From Desmodus rotundus (taxonomy: Eukaryota; Chordata; Mammalia; Chiroptera; Phyllostomidae): a stretch of 64,000 nucleotides of DNA. The translations under genes and the position numbers were made by a program. Under the pieces are notes generated by a model. That model had not been told where the DNA came from, did no database searches, and worked only from the letters and a program-made list of their open reading frames with translations. Shown here one piece after another: positions 12,261 to 24,256 of the stretch; the first letter of the stretch is position 1, and each line of letters begins with the position of its first letter. The stretch covers positions 16,901,680 to 16,965,679 of the forward strand of contig NC_071391.1 in NCBI RefSeq assembly GCF_022682495.2, written 5' to 3'.

Positions 12261-12268
12261 GATTATAT
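12261..12268. repeat. Right 8-bp target site duplication of the hAT element
   Basis: GATTATAT follows the terminal CCCCTG and matches the left GATTATAC at 9547-9554 with one change. Confidence 0.85.
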
Positions 12269-12999
12269 TGAACTCTCTTGGGTCTGGTAAATTTAGGTAC
12301 TATAGTACAGGGGCATTGAAAAGTAGCAGTGGAATGCCTAGATTTGAAGGTTGTGCTTCTGTTCCCACTTTTTATACATAGGTCACTACCTCTGTTAAAC
12401 TCACTTACTATTGGCCAGATTTTAATTTTCTCATCCATGAAATAATGAGGTTTAGGGCTAGATTAGGGAAAAAAAAGAGGCCCCATTCATCTCAAACCAC
12501 TATGATTGTGTGGCTCATTTCAATAACCTCTAAAATGGCCATATATACCAGAAATACCCATTGAAGATAGGAAGAAGCCTGAAGGTTCACAAGCTTTATC
12601 TTCCCAACGTATCATTGCCGTAAAAACCTTGGTTTACACAATGACATTGATATTGAAATTTCCCAAGGGGGAAAACGTTGAGTTTAACATGCTATATTAA
12701 ATCAAAGATAACAAATACATACACCTAGAAAGTACAGTTCTGTGGCAGCAGGTCTTCTAATCTCAATGAGGTAAACCTGCTTCAGTGAGTTATTCCAATA
12801 ATACCTGTTTGCTTTTAAAGGGGCCTTTGTCTAATGATAGAATTGCACAGCTGTGAAGAGTTATAGATTCTATTAGATTTAAACCGTTATTTCACAAAGG
12901 GGTACATTCTTACCTCCTTCTATCCTGTGCCAGCTCAGATTTGGTTTAACCTGAGATGGTCTCACTGTATTGCTGTCGCTATAATTACAGGGTGAAGGG
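12269..12999. other. Unrecognised non-coding DNA
   Basis: No gene or repeat that I can name. The sequence is ordinary AT-rich. Confidence 0.55.
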
Positions 13000-13195
13000 G
13001 ACAAGCACTTATTGACCACATACTATGCTAAATACTGTGACAGAAAACTGCATGTCATTACATTTCTGCCTCACAATTTCAAAGGAAAGTAGGTATTAAG
13101 TCACCTTTTACAGATGAGAGAACTGAGGTTCAGAGTTCATGTAAGTTGAACAAGTCTGCCTAATGTGTTAGTGGCAGAACCGGGGTTTGAAACAA
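13000..13195 (-). repeat. MIR SINE fragment, antisense
   Basis: 'cacttattgaccacatacta' at the start, 'ttttacagatgagagaactg' in the middle and 'agtggcagaaccggggtttg' at the end give the full antisense MIR order. Confidence 0.85.
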
Positions 13196-13199
13196 CCCT

Positions 13200-13340
13200 T
13201 ATTTATTTTGTTTGTGTGTTTGACATACATGTAATATGTGTGCTATACATATTACAGATGTAATATAGTATGTATGTGTGTAATACCTGCTATATACATA
13301 TTATATATTAAATATATGTATATTTTATATATATGTGATT
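13200..13340. repeat. Degenerate TG/TA-rich simple repeat
   Basis: The stretch is dominated by tgt/gta/tat words with runs such as 'tatattttatatatatgtga'. It is imperfect, with no fixed unit. Confidence 0.7.
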
Positions 13341-14044
13341 ATTTTCCCTCTGGAAAGAAAAGCTTTTAGCTTCCACAAATTTTCAAAGGGGTATGTAACT
13401 CCTAAAATATTTAAGAGCCCTGAATGCTTATTCATATGATTATAACTGCTAATATTACTATTTATAATTTTGCAAAAATAATTTTGCAGAAATTATGAAA
13501 ATAATTTTGGGGAAATTTACTACATGTATCAGGTCAGGCTGGCTGGTGGGCCCTGTACCCCAGTAACTTCAAATAACAGAGGTTTATTTCACACTCAGTT
13601 TCCATGGCCGTTCGAGGAAGGTGGGAGCTTCAGCAGCATAACCTGCACTCAGTGAGGCAGAATAAGAGAGTCCCTACTACCTGGAATAAAACAGGTCGTG
13701 AAGACAGAGAGAATGGAGAATCACTTATTAGCTCTTACATGGACCTGTCATCTTCGTTCACATTCGGTTAGCCAGTTAGCAACGTGGCCACACCTAACTA
13801 TGGGGGTGTGTGATTTTGCTGGATGCTGAAGGTACATCAGTGGCAATGTAAGCCATTAGATTCCCTACACTAAAATGAAATAAAATAGAAAGAAGGCAAG
13901 GAAGACGTGTGAAAGAAATTGAAGATGGAAGAGAGGAATATGCATGATGACGTTCTGCACAGTTATGAACATTGACAAGAATATCCAACTCAGACTTTGT
14001 AACTAAAGCAAAAGGGATATACAATCATTTTGAGACTCACATTG
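13341..14044. repeat. AT-rich DNA and an old diverged interspersed repeat
   Basis: 13341-13535 is AT-rich with nothing recognised. 13540-13800 ('ggtttatttcacactcagtt' ... 'acgtggccacacctaactat') follows the order of a widespread old mammalian repeat that I cannot name with confidence. A related copy seems to lie at 27.7-28.0 kb. The remainder to 14044 shows nothing. Confidence 0.45.
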
Positions 14045-14225
14045 TCTTCAGGGATTGGCAGACTTTGTTTGTGAAAGGCTAGAGGATAGATCTTCTCAGC
14101 TTTATGGGCCATTCTCTCTGTAACAACTCGCTCTGCCGTTGCAGTGTGAAAGCAGCTATAGACAAGAGACAAGCAAATGGGCATGACTGGGCTCCCTGTG
14201 GTTTGTGACTTCTCACCTGTATGAT
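14045..14225 (+). mobile_element. hAT non-autonomous fragment (Charlie/MER type)
   Basis: 'gggattggcagactttgttt', 'ctgccgttgcagtgtgaaag' and 'agcagctatagacaagagac' match in order the old hAT-derived repeat that begins with 'ttggcaaactttttctgtaa' in its consensus. A fragment of the same family lies at 20.85 kb on the other strand. The ends are eroded. Confidence 0.7.
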
Positions 14226-14919
14226 CAACATGTGTTGGTTGCTTAGTACCAGCAAAGCCATTTCTAGGGTAATGTCAAACACAAATTTCTCCATTGGCTA
14301 CTCAAAAGGGAACTTCAGTCATGAACTGGACATCTTCCCCCAAATTCCTCCATCCAACATATTATTGCATCCTAAAAAACCATATGGTTGTTTCCAAGTG
14401 AGAGCCAGGGCATATCATAATGCCATGGTTTGAAAAAAGTGCTTAAATTCGGATCTTTCCAGTAGTCTGGTTTAGTCTAGGAAAAATATCTGGAATAAAA
14501 GACGAATAGAATATTCTTAAGGTACGTTAATATTAATATTACATTAATATTATTTCTCGCAATTTAGCTCTTGATTAAAATATAAAAGTGGACAGCTGGT
14601 ATCTGGCATGAATGTGGAGGACAGACATTCTGGGTGTAATGGTATCACAAATTAAAAAATAATAATTACAATCCCCTGGGAAGAGTGAGCTGACCTACCT
14701 TGAAGAAAATTAAAGAAACTAACAAAGATCGTCTCCTGAGCTTAAGGTAATAAAAATGACAAATATTTAATTAGAAGAAAGTTTGAGGTCACAATTTAGG
14801 TCTTCTTCTTCCAGGTTAGGCCTCTTTCCACTCAGCACTTGAGCCTCTCTGTAATTCTGCATGTAAGAGAGTAAAACAGTCTTGTTTCCAAGCTGGACCC
14901 CTGCATTGCTTTTTATCTT
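14226..14919. other. Unrecognised non-coding DNA
   Basis: AT-rich, with small palindromic AATATTA words near 14530. No gene or repeat is identified. Confidence 0.5.
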
Positions 14920-15135
14920 AGCTCCCCACTTACCTACCTTGTGACCTTGGGCAAGAGATTATACTCGGACAAGTCCCAGACCCCTCGTCTGAACTGTTAG
15001 CATAATAATACAACCTAAACACTACACTGAGTTGTTGTCAGTATGCAGTGTGACACAAGGCGTGGAAAATGCTTAGCACAATTCCTGGCACTTAGTAACT
15101 GCTCAATAAGCTATAGCTCTTATTTTTACTATAAT
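14920..15135 (+). repeat. MIR SINE fragment
   Basis: 'ccttgtgaccttgggcaaga' followed by 'gcttagcacaattcctggca' and 'cttagtaactgctcaataag' is the 3' two-thirds of MIR in sense orientation. Confidence 0.85.
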
Positions 15136-16200
15136 TATTAGTCTTATATTCACCCCTATATAATAGCATGTGTTTGGATATGTGTATTTGTAAAATCTTT
15201 GCACCTCACTCATGAGAACTGACTGTCTTTTACATAAACACACACTCTTTACTGCTTGCATTTTGAATTAACACACTTCATTGAGAGAATAAAAAGTTAG
15301 CTTTCAAGATACTTTCTCTCTGGACAGAGACAGAAGAACAACCCAGAGCATTTGCTGCAGCACTTTCTGTGGATAAGTAAGCAACATGAACATGAATGGT
15401 AAGTTTCTCCATTTAGCTCTATGGCCAGGTCTGATCTCCCTCTCAGAAAACACCTTTGCACCCACATGCTCACGAGCACAGACATGCAGAACACTGAGGT
15501 CAGAGAAGAGATTTTGAACCCCTCAGTCTACTCAGCTGCACAGTGGGACAACCTGCTATATTTTTAACATCTGCAGAGCAGTTAATGGACATTGCCAATT
15601 TTTGCAGCTACCCAGGAGGTTAGAAGAACTTTCCATTTATCATGCCTTTTTCTTGGCCTTTTTTTGTGTGTCAGTGTGTATAAATGTTAAATGAAGCCTG
15701 TTCTGGAAAGAAAACAAAGTGCCCCTGTGATCCCCGATGGTCACATTTTTTCTGCCCTAACCATGGTTTTGCTTCTCCAGTGCAAAATATAATTGGAGAC
15801 ACTAAACAAATTCTAACAGGTGTCTTTGTCAAATATCATTAGGTATGAACAAAACTAAGAGTCTTTTCTTCCCTCCCTTTCTTCCTTCCTCCCAGGAAAA
15901 TAAGACAGATGATTTAGGCTGGCCTTCCCCAACACCTTTAAGCTCTCCATAATACGGGTTCTACCTGCTTTCAGAAACTATTATCCATTTCTCCTTGCGA
16001 AGTCACCCCCTCGCCGCATGAACTGTTTCTCGTCCCTGTGATTTGTTGCTAATGTGCCCTCTTCGTGTATTACTCCTTTCCTGACCGAATAGATCCTATG
16101 CATTTTAACAAGTTTATTAAAACTGTACAAATAGTCACTAAGCAATTGTAAATCTGGATATGTAGAGATAAGTGAGATGTTTTCTCTTCTCCAGAATATA
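15136..16200. other. Unrecognised non-coding DNA
   Basis: No gene or named repeat is seen. A short TTCC-rich run lies at about 15868-15893. Confidence 0.5.
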
Positions 16201-16820
16201 CCCTGTCACTCAGTGCTTAATAATGGGGATACATTCTGAGAAATGTGCCCTTAAGTGATTCCCCTTATGCGAACATTTCAGAGCGCACTTAAACACCTCT
16301 ACATGGCACAGCCCACTACACACCCAGGCTATGTGATGTAGCCTATTGCTAGTGGGCTACACGGCTGTATAGCATGCTACTGTACAAAATAACACAGGAT
16401 TAAATTAGCGCAAGAGGAAAATGATACAATTAAGAGATGCAATTAGCATGACATGTATGAGGCTGCTGTTGGCGGAACATGGCATACTGTCTTAGAGCAA
16501 ACTTTCTTTATAAGAAGAAAAAGTGGAGTATAGTAAATGCATCATAAGCCAGTAACATAGTCATCTATCATCATCATCAAGTATTACACACTGTGTGTAA
16601 TTGTGTGAGTGCTGTACTTTTATACGACTGGCTGTGTTATAGGTTTGTTCACACCAGCAGCACCACCGACATGTGAGTAATGCATTGAGCTCTGATGTTA
16701 CGACAGCTGCGAAGTCACTGGGCAATAAGAATCTTTCAGCTGCATTACAGTTTCATGGGATCAGAATTGTCTATGCCGTCTGTCATTGACTGAAACATTT
16801 TTATGAGGCACATGACTGTA
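16201..16820. mobile_element. Tigger-like (TcMar/pogo) non-autonomous DNA transposon
   Basis: The left part ('ggggatacattctgagaaat', 'tagcctattgctagtgggct') and the right part ('aaacatttttatgaggcaca', then 'tgactgta') match the two ends of an old Tigger-type element with 'gcgcatgactgta' termini. An intermediate section ('ttttatacgactggctgtgt') also matches. It is flanked by TA. No transposase frame is left. The family name is uncertain. Confidence 0.75.
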
Positions 16821-18069
16821 CTTGAAGAAAAGAACTGTATCTTTTTACTGAAAACTCCACACTTATTAATATCAAGTGCTTAATGATTGATGGAGGATTT
16901 AAAGTAACTGCCCCAAAGAGTTCAACAGTTACATTCAGAAAGTGGGGCCTCTGATTTGTGTCTAAACTTCGGGAGCCCCGTTCTGGCACTTTCTTTAGGG
17001 AGAGAGGGAGGGATCAATTGGGCCAAGGGGAAATACCCACCTAAGTCACACTCCAAACTGCCCTAAACCCACTGCCTCAATGGCCCCTTTCCTAAATCTG
17101 TCCTCCTCAGGGTGAGCTTCACTGCCAGTGGGTATACCCTGGACTCAAGGGGGGCCACGAGGCTGTTGCTTGCAGGAGGTGTGGATGGAGCTGGGATGTG
17201 CAGGCTGCAGTATCTACTTGCTCATACGCAAGGCTGCTTGAGCTGCAAGTTAGAACTGGGGGTAAGGAGAAAAGGAGCCTGAAGCTCTAGGAGTCAGTCA
17301 TTGCAAATTCTCACTGTCCCTGCTGTGGCAAACGTGTATTTGTCAAGGCAGATACAATATAAGTTGTTTAAACTTGTTAGCTTGATTTGGACCTATGTGG
17401 CTCTCCTTTTGTACTCTGCACCAGGCCTGCCATGGCTGGGCTGGGCAGCGGTCAGATGCCCTCTTCCCAAAGGGACTTTCTTGATCCTCTCAGCCACCTC
17501 TGAACTCCCATGTCACCAGGATAGGCCTTGGCCGCTCTGTATGTCACTTCTAGTTGTGGGTTGGAGACGTTTGTGAACTGTCATCTCCGTTACCAGGCTA
17601 CAAGGTTTCTGGAAGCTGGATCCCTATGGTAGAGTCATCTTTGTGGCTTTATTGTGCCTATTAGAGTGTATCTTACAAATTATAGATAATAAATATTTAT
17701 TGAGTAAATACAAAAATGTCTCAAAAAAGTATCAATTTTGCCTTATTATAGAATACAACAGGTACATGATAATTGCTCTTGTCAGGGCTGTTTGGTTACA
17801 ACAAATACATTCAAATTAACATGATAAAAAGTTAAAGGAGACACCTAAGCTCTCATGGGGATGAAAGAGGCCTGGGACTGTTAGGCACCAACTGAAGGTG
17901 TGAGAATATGACTGTGTTTTCTCTCGGGCTACGTGACTGCTCCTTGCTGCTTTCTCTAAGAAGACTGTTGGGTTTTGTTTTGTTTTTTTCCTACTCTTCA
18001 TGTTTCTGCTCCATTTACTGTGACTCAACTCCTGGTCCTTGGTTTCCTAGAACACCGCATGTATCGCTA
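16821..18069. other. Unrecognised non-coding DNA with weak L2/MIR-like tail
   Basis: No gene is seen. The open frame at 17301-17576 (plus) has no recognisable domain. 'aataaatatttattgagtaa' near 17690 is reminiscent of an old LINE/SINE 3' end. Confidence 0.5.
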
Positions 18070-18445
18070 GTGTTGAACCAGAGAAACAGACCAGTAGGAG
18101 ATACATACTAAGAGATGTATTGTATTATAAAGAACTGGCTTATGTGGTTCAGAAAGTCAGAAATCTGTAGGGCAGACCAACAGAAAGGGTCGGTTGAAAT
18201 TCTTGGGGAGAACTGAAGCTCTGATCTACTGGGGAATGACTTCTTCCTTAGGGAAGTCAGGGTTGTGCTCCTAAGACCTTCCAACTGATTGAATGAAGCC
18301 CACCCACGTTATCTGGGATAATCTCCCCTATTTAAAGTCAATTGATATGGACGTTAATTCCATCTACTAAATACCTTCACAGCACAACTAGACAGTTCAG
18401 TGTTTGATTGAGTGATTGGGCGGGTAGCCTGGCTAAGTTGATAAC
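18070..18445 (-). repeat. Old LTR-like repeat, antisense
   Basis: 'accagagaaacagaccagta', 'gaactggcttatgtggttca', 'tgaatgaagcccacccacgt' and 'tagcctggctaagttgataa' follow, in reverse-complement order, a common old LTR-like mammalian repeat that starts 'tgatggttaattttatgtgt' in its own orientation. I treat it as MaLR/ERVL-like, but the subfamily is not determined. Confidence 0.65.
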
Positions 18446-18527
18446 CTAATAAAGGTCAGGACACTGCTTCTGGCCCTTTGCTTAGCTTCCCACATTTAGA
18501 TAGTCCCATTCTCTTTCTTTCTTTCTT

Positions 18528-18790
18528 TTTTACTTTTTAATCACAGTTTACAGTCAATATTATTTTGTCTTAGTTTCAGGTATATGGCATAGTGGTTTGA
18601 CAATCATATGCTTTATAAAGTGCTCACTCTGATATTTCTAGTACCCATCTAGTACTCCATATGGTTATTACAATATTGTTGACTTTATTTCCTAGGCTGT
18701 TATTGACATTCTCATGACTGTTCTGTAACTACCAATCTGTATCGTTCAACCCCTTCACCTTTTTTACCCAGTCCCCCAAGTACCCTTTTC
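18528..18790 (-). repeat. L1 3' UTR, 5'-truncated, antisense (Laurasiatherian type)
   Basis: 'tttagtttcaggtatatggc', 'actctgatatttctagtacc', 'ttctgtaactaccaatctgt' and 'ccttcaccttttttacccag' are the reverse complement of the L1 3' UTR common in bats, horses and carnivores. A 5'-truncated insertion is the usual product of L1. A relative lies at 54.9 kb, and the L1 half-element at 34.6-37.5 kb carries a related 3' UTR. Confidence 0.85.
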
Positions 18791-20055
18791 TCTTTGGGTT
18801 AAAATAATCAAAAGGAAGAGTTTTATTAGTTTCTGGCAATCAATGGTATCATCCCTCATGAGATACAATAAAAGAGGCCAAGAGAACAGAGTACATAAGT
18901 CTGGTCCTTCCAGACTCCATCACAGAAACGGTCTCTAGAAGAAGCCGTGAGTGTGGCTAGCCAGAATGCCATCTCGTAGAATGTCTACATTATGGAATGT
19001 CTACCTTTCTTAGGCTCTTTTCCTTAATACCATGAAAGTCAGCAGCAGAATTTGAGAGACAAGGCATACTCACTTCTACAGGGAACATTCTCATGTGAAG
19101 GGAAGACTTGAATGGATGACGTAAGTTTGAACCATACACCAAGAAGCTGTCCATCAGCATTTTGCTTATTTACAAGTGTGTTAAATATGAAGGCCGAGCA
19201 ATAAAATGTTGCATGACTATAAAACTCATCCTTTGTTTCAGATGCAATAACAATATAATACAAAATTACCTAAGTGAATTTTCAACTGTATTTCCCCATG
19301 TGTCACTAAAATAGTTTAATTTTATCTTTTTTTTTTGTCATTCAGGACTGTTAATTTTTAGAGTAAATATCAACTTGGTTTCATAATTCTGCAAGTATGT
19401 AACGTTGATGGAGATAAAAGTTTACTCACTCACTAATAGCAGCTTTTTCCTGCAGTATATCCGATTAAGTTTTCTTCCTAAAGCAAAACCTTACAGCTCT
19501 CAGTGGAAACAAACAGTTGTCGAGGGCTGTGGCTGAACTGAATGCTGACCGTGGCTGGCTTCTTTCTGCCCCATAGAATGTGTATTTTACGGTGACTTTC
19601 AGAGTAGTATAAATGAGCTGTAAATTGTATTTTCTTTCTCCAGGCTCCTTTTCGTAAGTTCTGTGAGTCGTGCATCTTCTGGAGTTTGCTTTTGACGCCG
19701 CGGGTTGGTGCGCCCTGTGGCTGCATGTACCCAAGCCCTCTGGCTGACAAGCCTCTTTGTCCTAAGTGAAAGAGAGGGAAAGGCCACAGGTGCAGAGGAG
19801 TAAACATCTGAAAGCATTAAAAGGGGATCCATCAGAGGGGATGTTTAAGGTGGGAATTCAATGTCACTCATGGACTAACTTGTAAGGGACAGTAATAAAA
19901 GACACTGTGTGAGGTACTCTGAGGAATACTATATCATATATAAAACATAGCTTTAGTGTAAAAAATGTTCACAAATTAGTCTTAGAATAAGACAAGTATT
20001 GAAAGTATTGTTTAAAGTAAATAGAGCTAGAGAGAAAGCACGCACTGTCTTCTGG
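18791..20055. other. Unrecognised non-coding DNA
   Basis: There are no genes and no nameable repeats. Around 19680-19760 there is a small CpG-containing patch ('tttgacgccgcgggttggtg'). Three overlapping minus-strand frames between 19465 and 19832 exist because stops are sparse there. None resembles a known protein. Confidence 0.5.
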
Positions 20056-20345
20056 GTGTCCCATGGAGGACCAGATTGCATCTGGTGGAGAGGGAACATG
20101 ACCTCATGGAGGAGTTTTGAAGGGCTCTAAGGATGTATTTACCAAGCAGTACAGAAGTAGGGAATCGCATGAGCAAAGGCAAAATGTAGGAAAACATTTG
20201 GGAACAGGAGGTCATCCTGTGTGGATGCAGAGAGAGCACTCCCTAAACAACGTGCCTAGACTCAGATTATAAAAGACTTTGGATGCTAGGTAACGTGCAT
20301 CTTTATTTCCGAGGAATGCAACAGAGACTCCAGTGAGCCAGTGTG
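20056..20345 (+). repeat. Old mammalian interspersed repeat (L2-group-like)
   Basis: The order 'catgagcaaaggcaaaatgt', 'ttgggaacaggaggtcatcc', 'ttataaaagactttggatgc' matches a widespread mammalian repeat found again in pieces at 25.7, 29.8 and 46.2 kb. I cannot assign the family firmly. Confidence 0.5.
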
Positions 20346-20845
20346 CTCAGGGCTTGAGGGCAGAAACGTACCCAGTCTGACCTGCCTTCTTACACATCAC
20401 TTACCATCCTCGGGGTGTCGTCCGTGGGTCTCTGCTGGTCGTCACCTGTTTGCTGCTGGTTCATGCTGAGATAAGTGCAGAAAATGAAGTTAAACATTTA
20501 GGATTTTTAAAAACCATTGGCCATTGAAGTGCATGATTTTGTATCTTTTCAATCCATAATGGATTGAAAAAAAAAATTGGTTCTTACCCACAGACAATCT
20601 GAGAGGTACCCTGTTGTGTCCCTGGCAGGGCGCTTAGCCTACAGACATACTCACTTTCCAACTGGAGTCAGAACTCATGTCTTTTTCATGGTCCTTATTT
20701 TCCTCATCTCACTGCCCGTTTTCCTCATCTCACTGGTCAATACTGCATTTTGACTTTGATAGTCTAATATCGTATCTTACCTTGACCTGTTGAAAGGGAA
20801 TAACATTCAAAAAACATAGAAGTTAGCCCCATGGAGTCTATAGCA
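20346..20845. other. Unrecognised non-coding DNA
   Basis: No gene is seen. A short direct repeat 'tttcctcatctcactg' occurs twice at about 20698-20735. An imperfect palindrome 'caatccataatggattg' lies near 20550. Confidence 0.5.
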
Positions 20846-21010
20846 GGAGTTGGCAAACATGGCCCATGATCTCTACCTATTTGGTAAATGAAGTTTATTA
20901 GAACCACGGCCATCCTCATTTGTGTCTGTTTCATCCAAGCCTCTTTTGTGTAGCCTCAGCAGAGATGAGTAGATCCCACAGAGACTGTGTGGCCTTCAAA
21001 TCCTGAACTA
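20846..21010 (-). mobile_element. hAT non-autonomous fragment, antisense
   Basis: 'gttggcaaacatggcccatg', then 'aatgaagtttattagaacca' and 'gagactgtgtggccttcaaa', are the reverse complement of the same hAT-derived family as at 14.05 kb. Confidence 0.65.
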
Positions 21011-21789
21011 TTGACTAACTTGCCGTTTACAAAACAAGATTATACAGAAAAGGATTGAGTGTTGGAATGAATATTATTTTCCAGGTACCCAAAATTCTTC
21101 TTTTCCTGAAAGTCTAGCCAGAAAGACATTTGGGTCAATGCTGGGTTTCAGGAAACCATTGAGGCTCACAAATCACATATGTGTACACATACTTTGGGTG
21201 GGTATGAAAGAAAGCACAGAGAATAGGCTGCACTGAATAATCTCTTATACCAATATTTTAGTTTAGCACAGATATGGACACAGGCTAAGGAAATTTGGGA
21301 CAGACTTCATCCTTGTTACTGATTTTAAAAGATCCTATTAGGTTTCTATCCTAGAGATGGTAACACCCAGATAAACATGGAGAAGAAGTTACAGTTATTT
21401 CAGTTAACAATTTCTTTAAAATGTTTGTCACTTAGGCCTCTAAAAGCATCAGAACAACCAAAAAAAAAAAAAAAAAGAAAGAGAAAAAACAAGATCTTAG
21501 CCTGAAAGTGGTAGGTTCTTGGACTGGCATATCTGGGGTTATACAAAAAGGTAAAGGTGTTAAGTAAAGCTATGTTTCCTTTTTTTCTCTATTATTTCTT
21601 GCTACATATTTGCATAGAGATAACCCTTTGGAGTACATATACCACAACCTGATGTGCTACACTCAGCTATAGTCTCCATACTCAGCTGTATTCTCAGAAT
21701 CAAAGTAACTCAGGAACTGAGAATGAAAGGAAGGGGAATTAACTGTTTAAATCCTTTGTGAAACAAGGAAGAATGTATTATTTATCTAT
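21011..21789. other. Unrecognised DNA with A-rich run
   Basis: An (A)n run followed by AAAGAAAG lies at about 21458-21490 and could be the tail of a lost retrotransposon. Otherwise nothing is identified. Confidence 0.5.
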
Positions 21790-21945
21790 AAAATAAATGT
21801 ATGTGGTAAGTAGTATTGCCCCTACTTTACTAATAAAGAAACTAAGATTTGGAGACGTTATCTAACTTGTTTGCCGATGTCACGAGGCCAGGAGTGAAGG
21901 ACACTGATTTTCAGTCCAGATTTGTTCTTCCCATTCTTCTAACTA
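21790..21945 (-). repeat. MIR SINE fragment, antisense
   Basis: 'tattgcccctactttactaa' then 'aaagaaactaagatttggag' and 'gatgtcacgaggccaggagt' fit the antisense MIR core. Confidence 0.65.
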
Positions 21946-23014
21946 AAGTTTGATAAAAATGAAATACCATGTCAGAATACAGATTTAGGTAGAAGAACGG
22001 GGAAATGAGCAAGATTGGGGTCCACAGGGTTAAAAAATTCTCAGCTCAATAATATAGACAAGGTCAGGTGGGAAAAGAATGCAAGTAAGCTCACTGGAGA
22101 GATGTATGAAAAAGAGAAGAGGGATGCTGAGTAGAGCCAAGGGTTAGAAGCATAGTGAATATATTTTGAATAATAAAACAGGTTCCAAATTTTCAGGTCT
22201 CTGCATACATAGATATTTACGAATATACATTATCAATAATGAACAAAACATCTGCAATCCACACCCAGAAGGATGGAAGGAGTTGTAAATAGTCCCAGGT
22301 TTCACTATGATCTGCTGGTATTCAGAAATAAATGTGTGTATAAATGTTTTGTTGTTCATAAATCCAGCTGCAGGTGAAAAATGTTTGCAAAGCATTAATA
22401 ACTTGGAAATGGATACTTATTACACCAGAACCTAGGCTATTCAAAGTCATTGCAAGGATACATTTTATTTAACTATCTCTGAAGAAAAGGAATTTTTCTC
22501 TATTCAGTTGTCATTTAGGAAAAAGGTTCTCTCTCTTTCTCTCTCTTTCTCCCTCTCTCTCTCTCTTTTCCCTCCTCCTTTTTACAAAAGTCTTAATCTA
22601 ACCTTGATGCCCAATTATGTATGTGATTAAAAGACCAGAAATTTGTGTAATAATCTTACAGCTCACCATTTTTAGAGAAGCCTTTTTTTTTTTTTTTTTG
22701 ACTCAGAACACAGTCATTTTAAAAGATGAATTTTATTGGCTTATTTGTTTCTAACAACTTTTTGTTGATCACCCTAAGGCCAATTTTAAGACTAAAAGAA
22801 ACAGACTGCCACGCTTAGATAGGAGTCATCTGGGAGCTAATCTTCCCTTGACCGCCTTCTACGTACAACAGAATTTAGACACTCTCAGAATTTAGACCCT
22901 GTCAGAGTGCCCCATAGGAATGTGTGGTTGTAAAAACTCACAGAGCCACGAAAGCCTGCAAATCACTTTCCTGACATTCCAGTCCACTCAGGTATTTCCA
23001 GACCTGCAGGACAT
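21946..23014. repeat. Non-coding DNA with CT microsatellite and poly(T)
   Basis: A (CTTT/CT)n tract lies at about 22528-22568 and a T-run at about 22683-22699. The latter may be an antisense poly(A) tail, but I see no recognisable element attached. No gene is visible. Confidence 0.6.
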
Positions 23015-23020
23015 TGGGTC

Positions 23021-23440
23021 TGTGCCAAAATGTCCTTGAATTTGGTCCTTGAAATTTGTCCCGTCCCGAACGTCCATGGAGACACTTTGTTCATAGTTGA
23101 TATAAACCCTGCCCTTCTGCAAGGTTCAAACGCTGGCCTGTCTGCTAAACCCCAGGCGCCATTACCAGCTACGCTGCTGGGGCAAGAAGGGTTACTACTG
23201 TCAACACAGACACAATTTTGGGACCAATGGAACATGATAGTAGTTTTTCTGTATTAGTCCTGTAAACCCAAAGTGTAAATAAACGTTATAGGCTGTGTGA
23301 GCCCAGCAACATTTTCTAGTGTGGATGTTTTTGACAGAACCGAATATCAAGGACCATATTGTAGACATTTTGAAGAGCAGCAACTTTCAAGAACCTTTTG
23401 GTGTGGACCAAATATCTCCGAGAACATTTTGGTCAGGGCC
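23021..23440. mobile_element. Foldback-like element with subterminal repeats (unclassified)
   Basis: The left end at 23025-23048 ('ccaaaatgtccttgaatttg') is an imperfect inverted match of the right end at 23405-23432 ('gagaacattttgg' preceded by 'ggaccaaatat'). Each end carries two or three short repeats of the same theme: GGACCAAAT and GAACATTTTGG words on the right, ATTTGGTCC and ATTTGTCCC words on the left. The central ~300 bp has a polyadenylation-like 'aataaacg'. I cannot name the family and see no clear target duplication. An old DNA transposon with complex termini is the simplest reading. Confidence 0.4.
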
Positions 23441-24256
23441 GAATGCTAGTCTTCCTCAGCCCATGCACCGTGGACATGTTTAAACCCAATTTTTTTTTTT
23501 TCTGAGTGAAACCCCAGCCCCCACTGGTCATGTTTCTCTGTTCTAGAGAAAGGCTGGCTCACCCAGCTTCCTAAGGTAGACACCTGGGTTTCATCTTTGC
23601 CTCCCCGCCTCTTTATAGTTAATGCCTAGTTGTCTGTCTGTACGTTTTAACCCATTTCTTTCTGTTGATTCTCCCTCCTTAACCCATCCATTTCTATCAA
23701 GTTCCCGTGCCCTGGCCTTGTGTGGGTGACTATTGTCGCAGAGATGGCAGCAACTGCCTCAAATTGGTCTCCCTGCTTCCACGTTTGCGTCTCTCCAGTG
23801 CATTCTTTATGCAGCAACCAGAGTGTTTTCCTCCTAAAATTAAACCACGTGATTCCTTTACTGAGAAGTCATTAGTGACTGTTTTTCTTAGAATTCAATC
23901 CAGACTCAGTACACTAGGTATACAATGCTCAGTCAGGCGACTTTTGTTTACTCCTCTGGCTTTATCTCTCATCATTTGCATTTCTCTCACTCTGTTATCT
24001 GGGCAACTAACTATAGTTCCCTAGAAGCACAATCTTATTCAGTCCAAGCCTTTACATCTATTCTACCTGGGGCACTATTCTACTTTTCCTCAAAAGAATA
24101 ACACATATGTCTCCTTCAGGATTCAGCTTAGAATCCAGTTAGTCTGGAACCTTTTTCCTGACAGGTGCTGCACCCCCAGCTCCCGCCACACACATGAACA
24201 CACACACACACACACACACATCGCATATCTCTGCCTTCAGAACACTTGGCATTTCT
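23441..24256. repeat. Non-coding DNA with (CA)n microsatellite
   Basis: A (CA)n run occupies about 24197-24220 and a T-run lies near 23490. The open frame at 23707-24024 (plus) has no recognisable features. No gene is seen. Confidence 0.65.

Noticed and set aside
19465..19832. Three overlapping minus-strand frames with a CpG-containing patch, considered as a first exon or CpG island
   Set aside because: The CpG patch is under 100 bp and the frames have no recognisable protein features.
24197..24220. (CA)n considered as something more than a microsatellite
   Set aside because: It is a plain dinucleotide run of common length.
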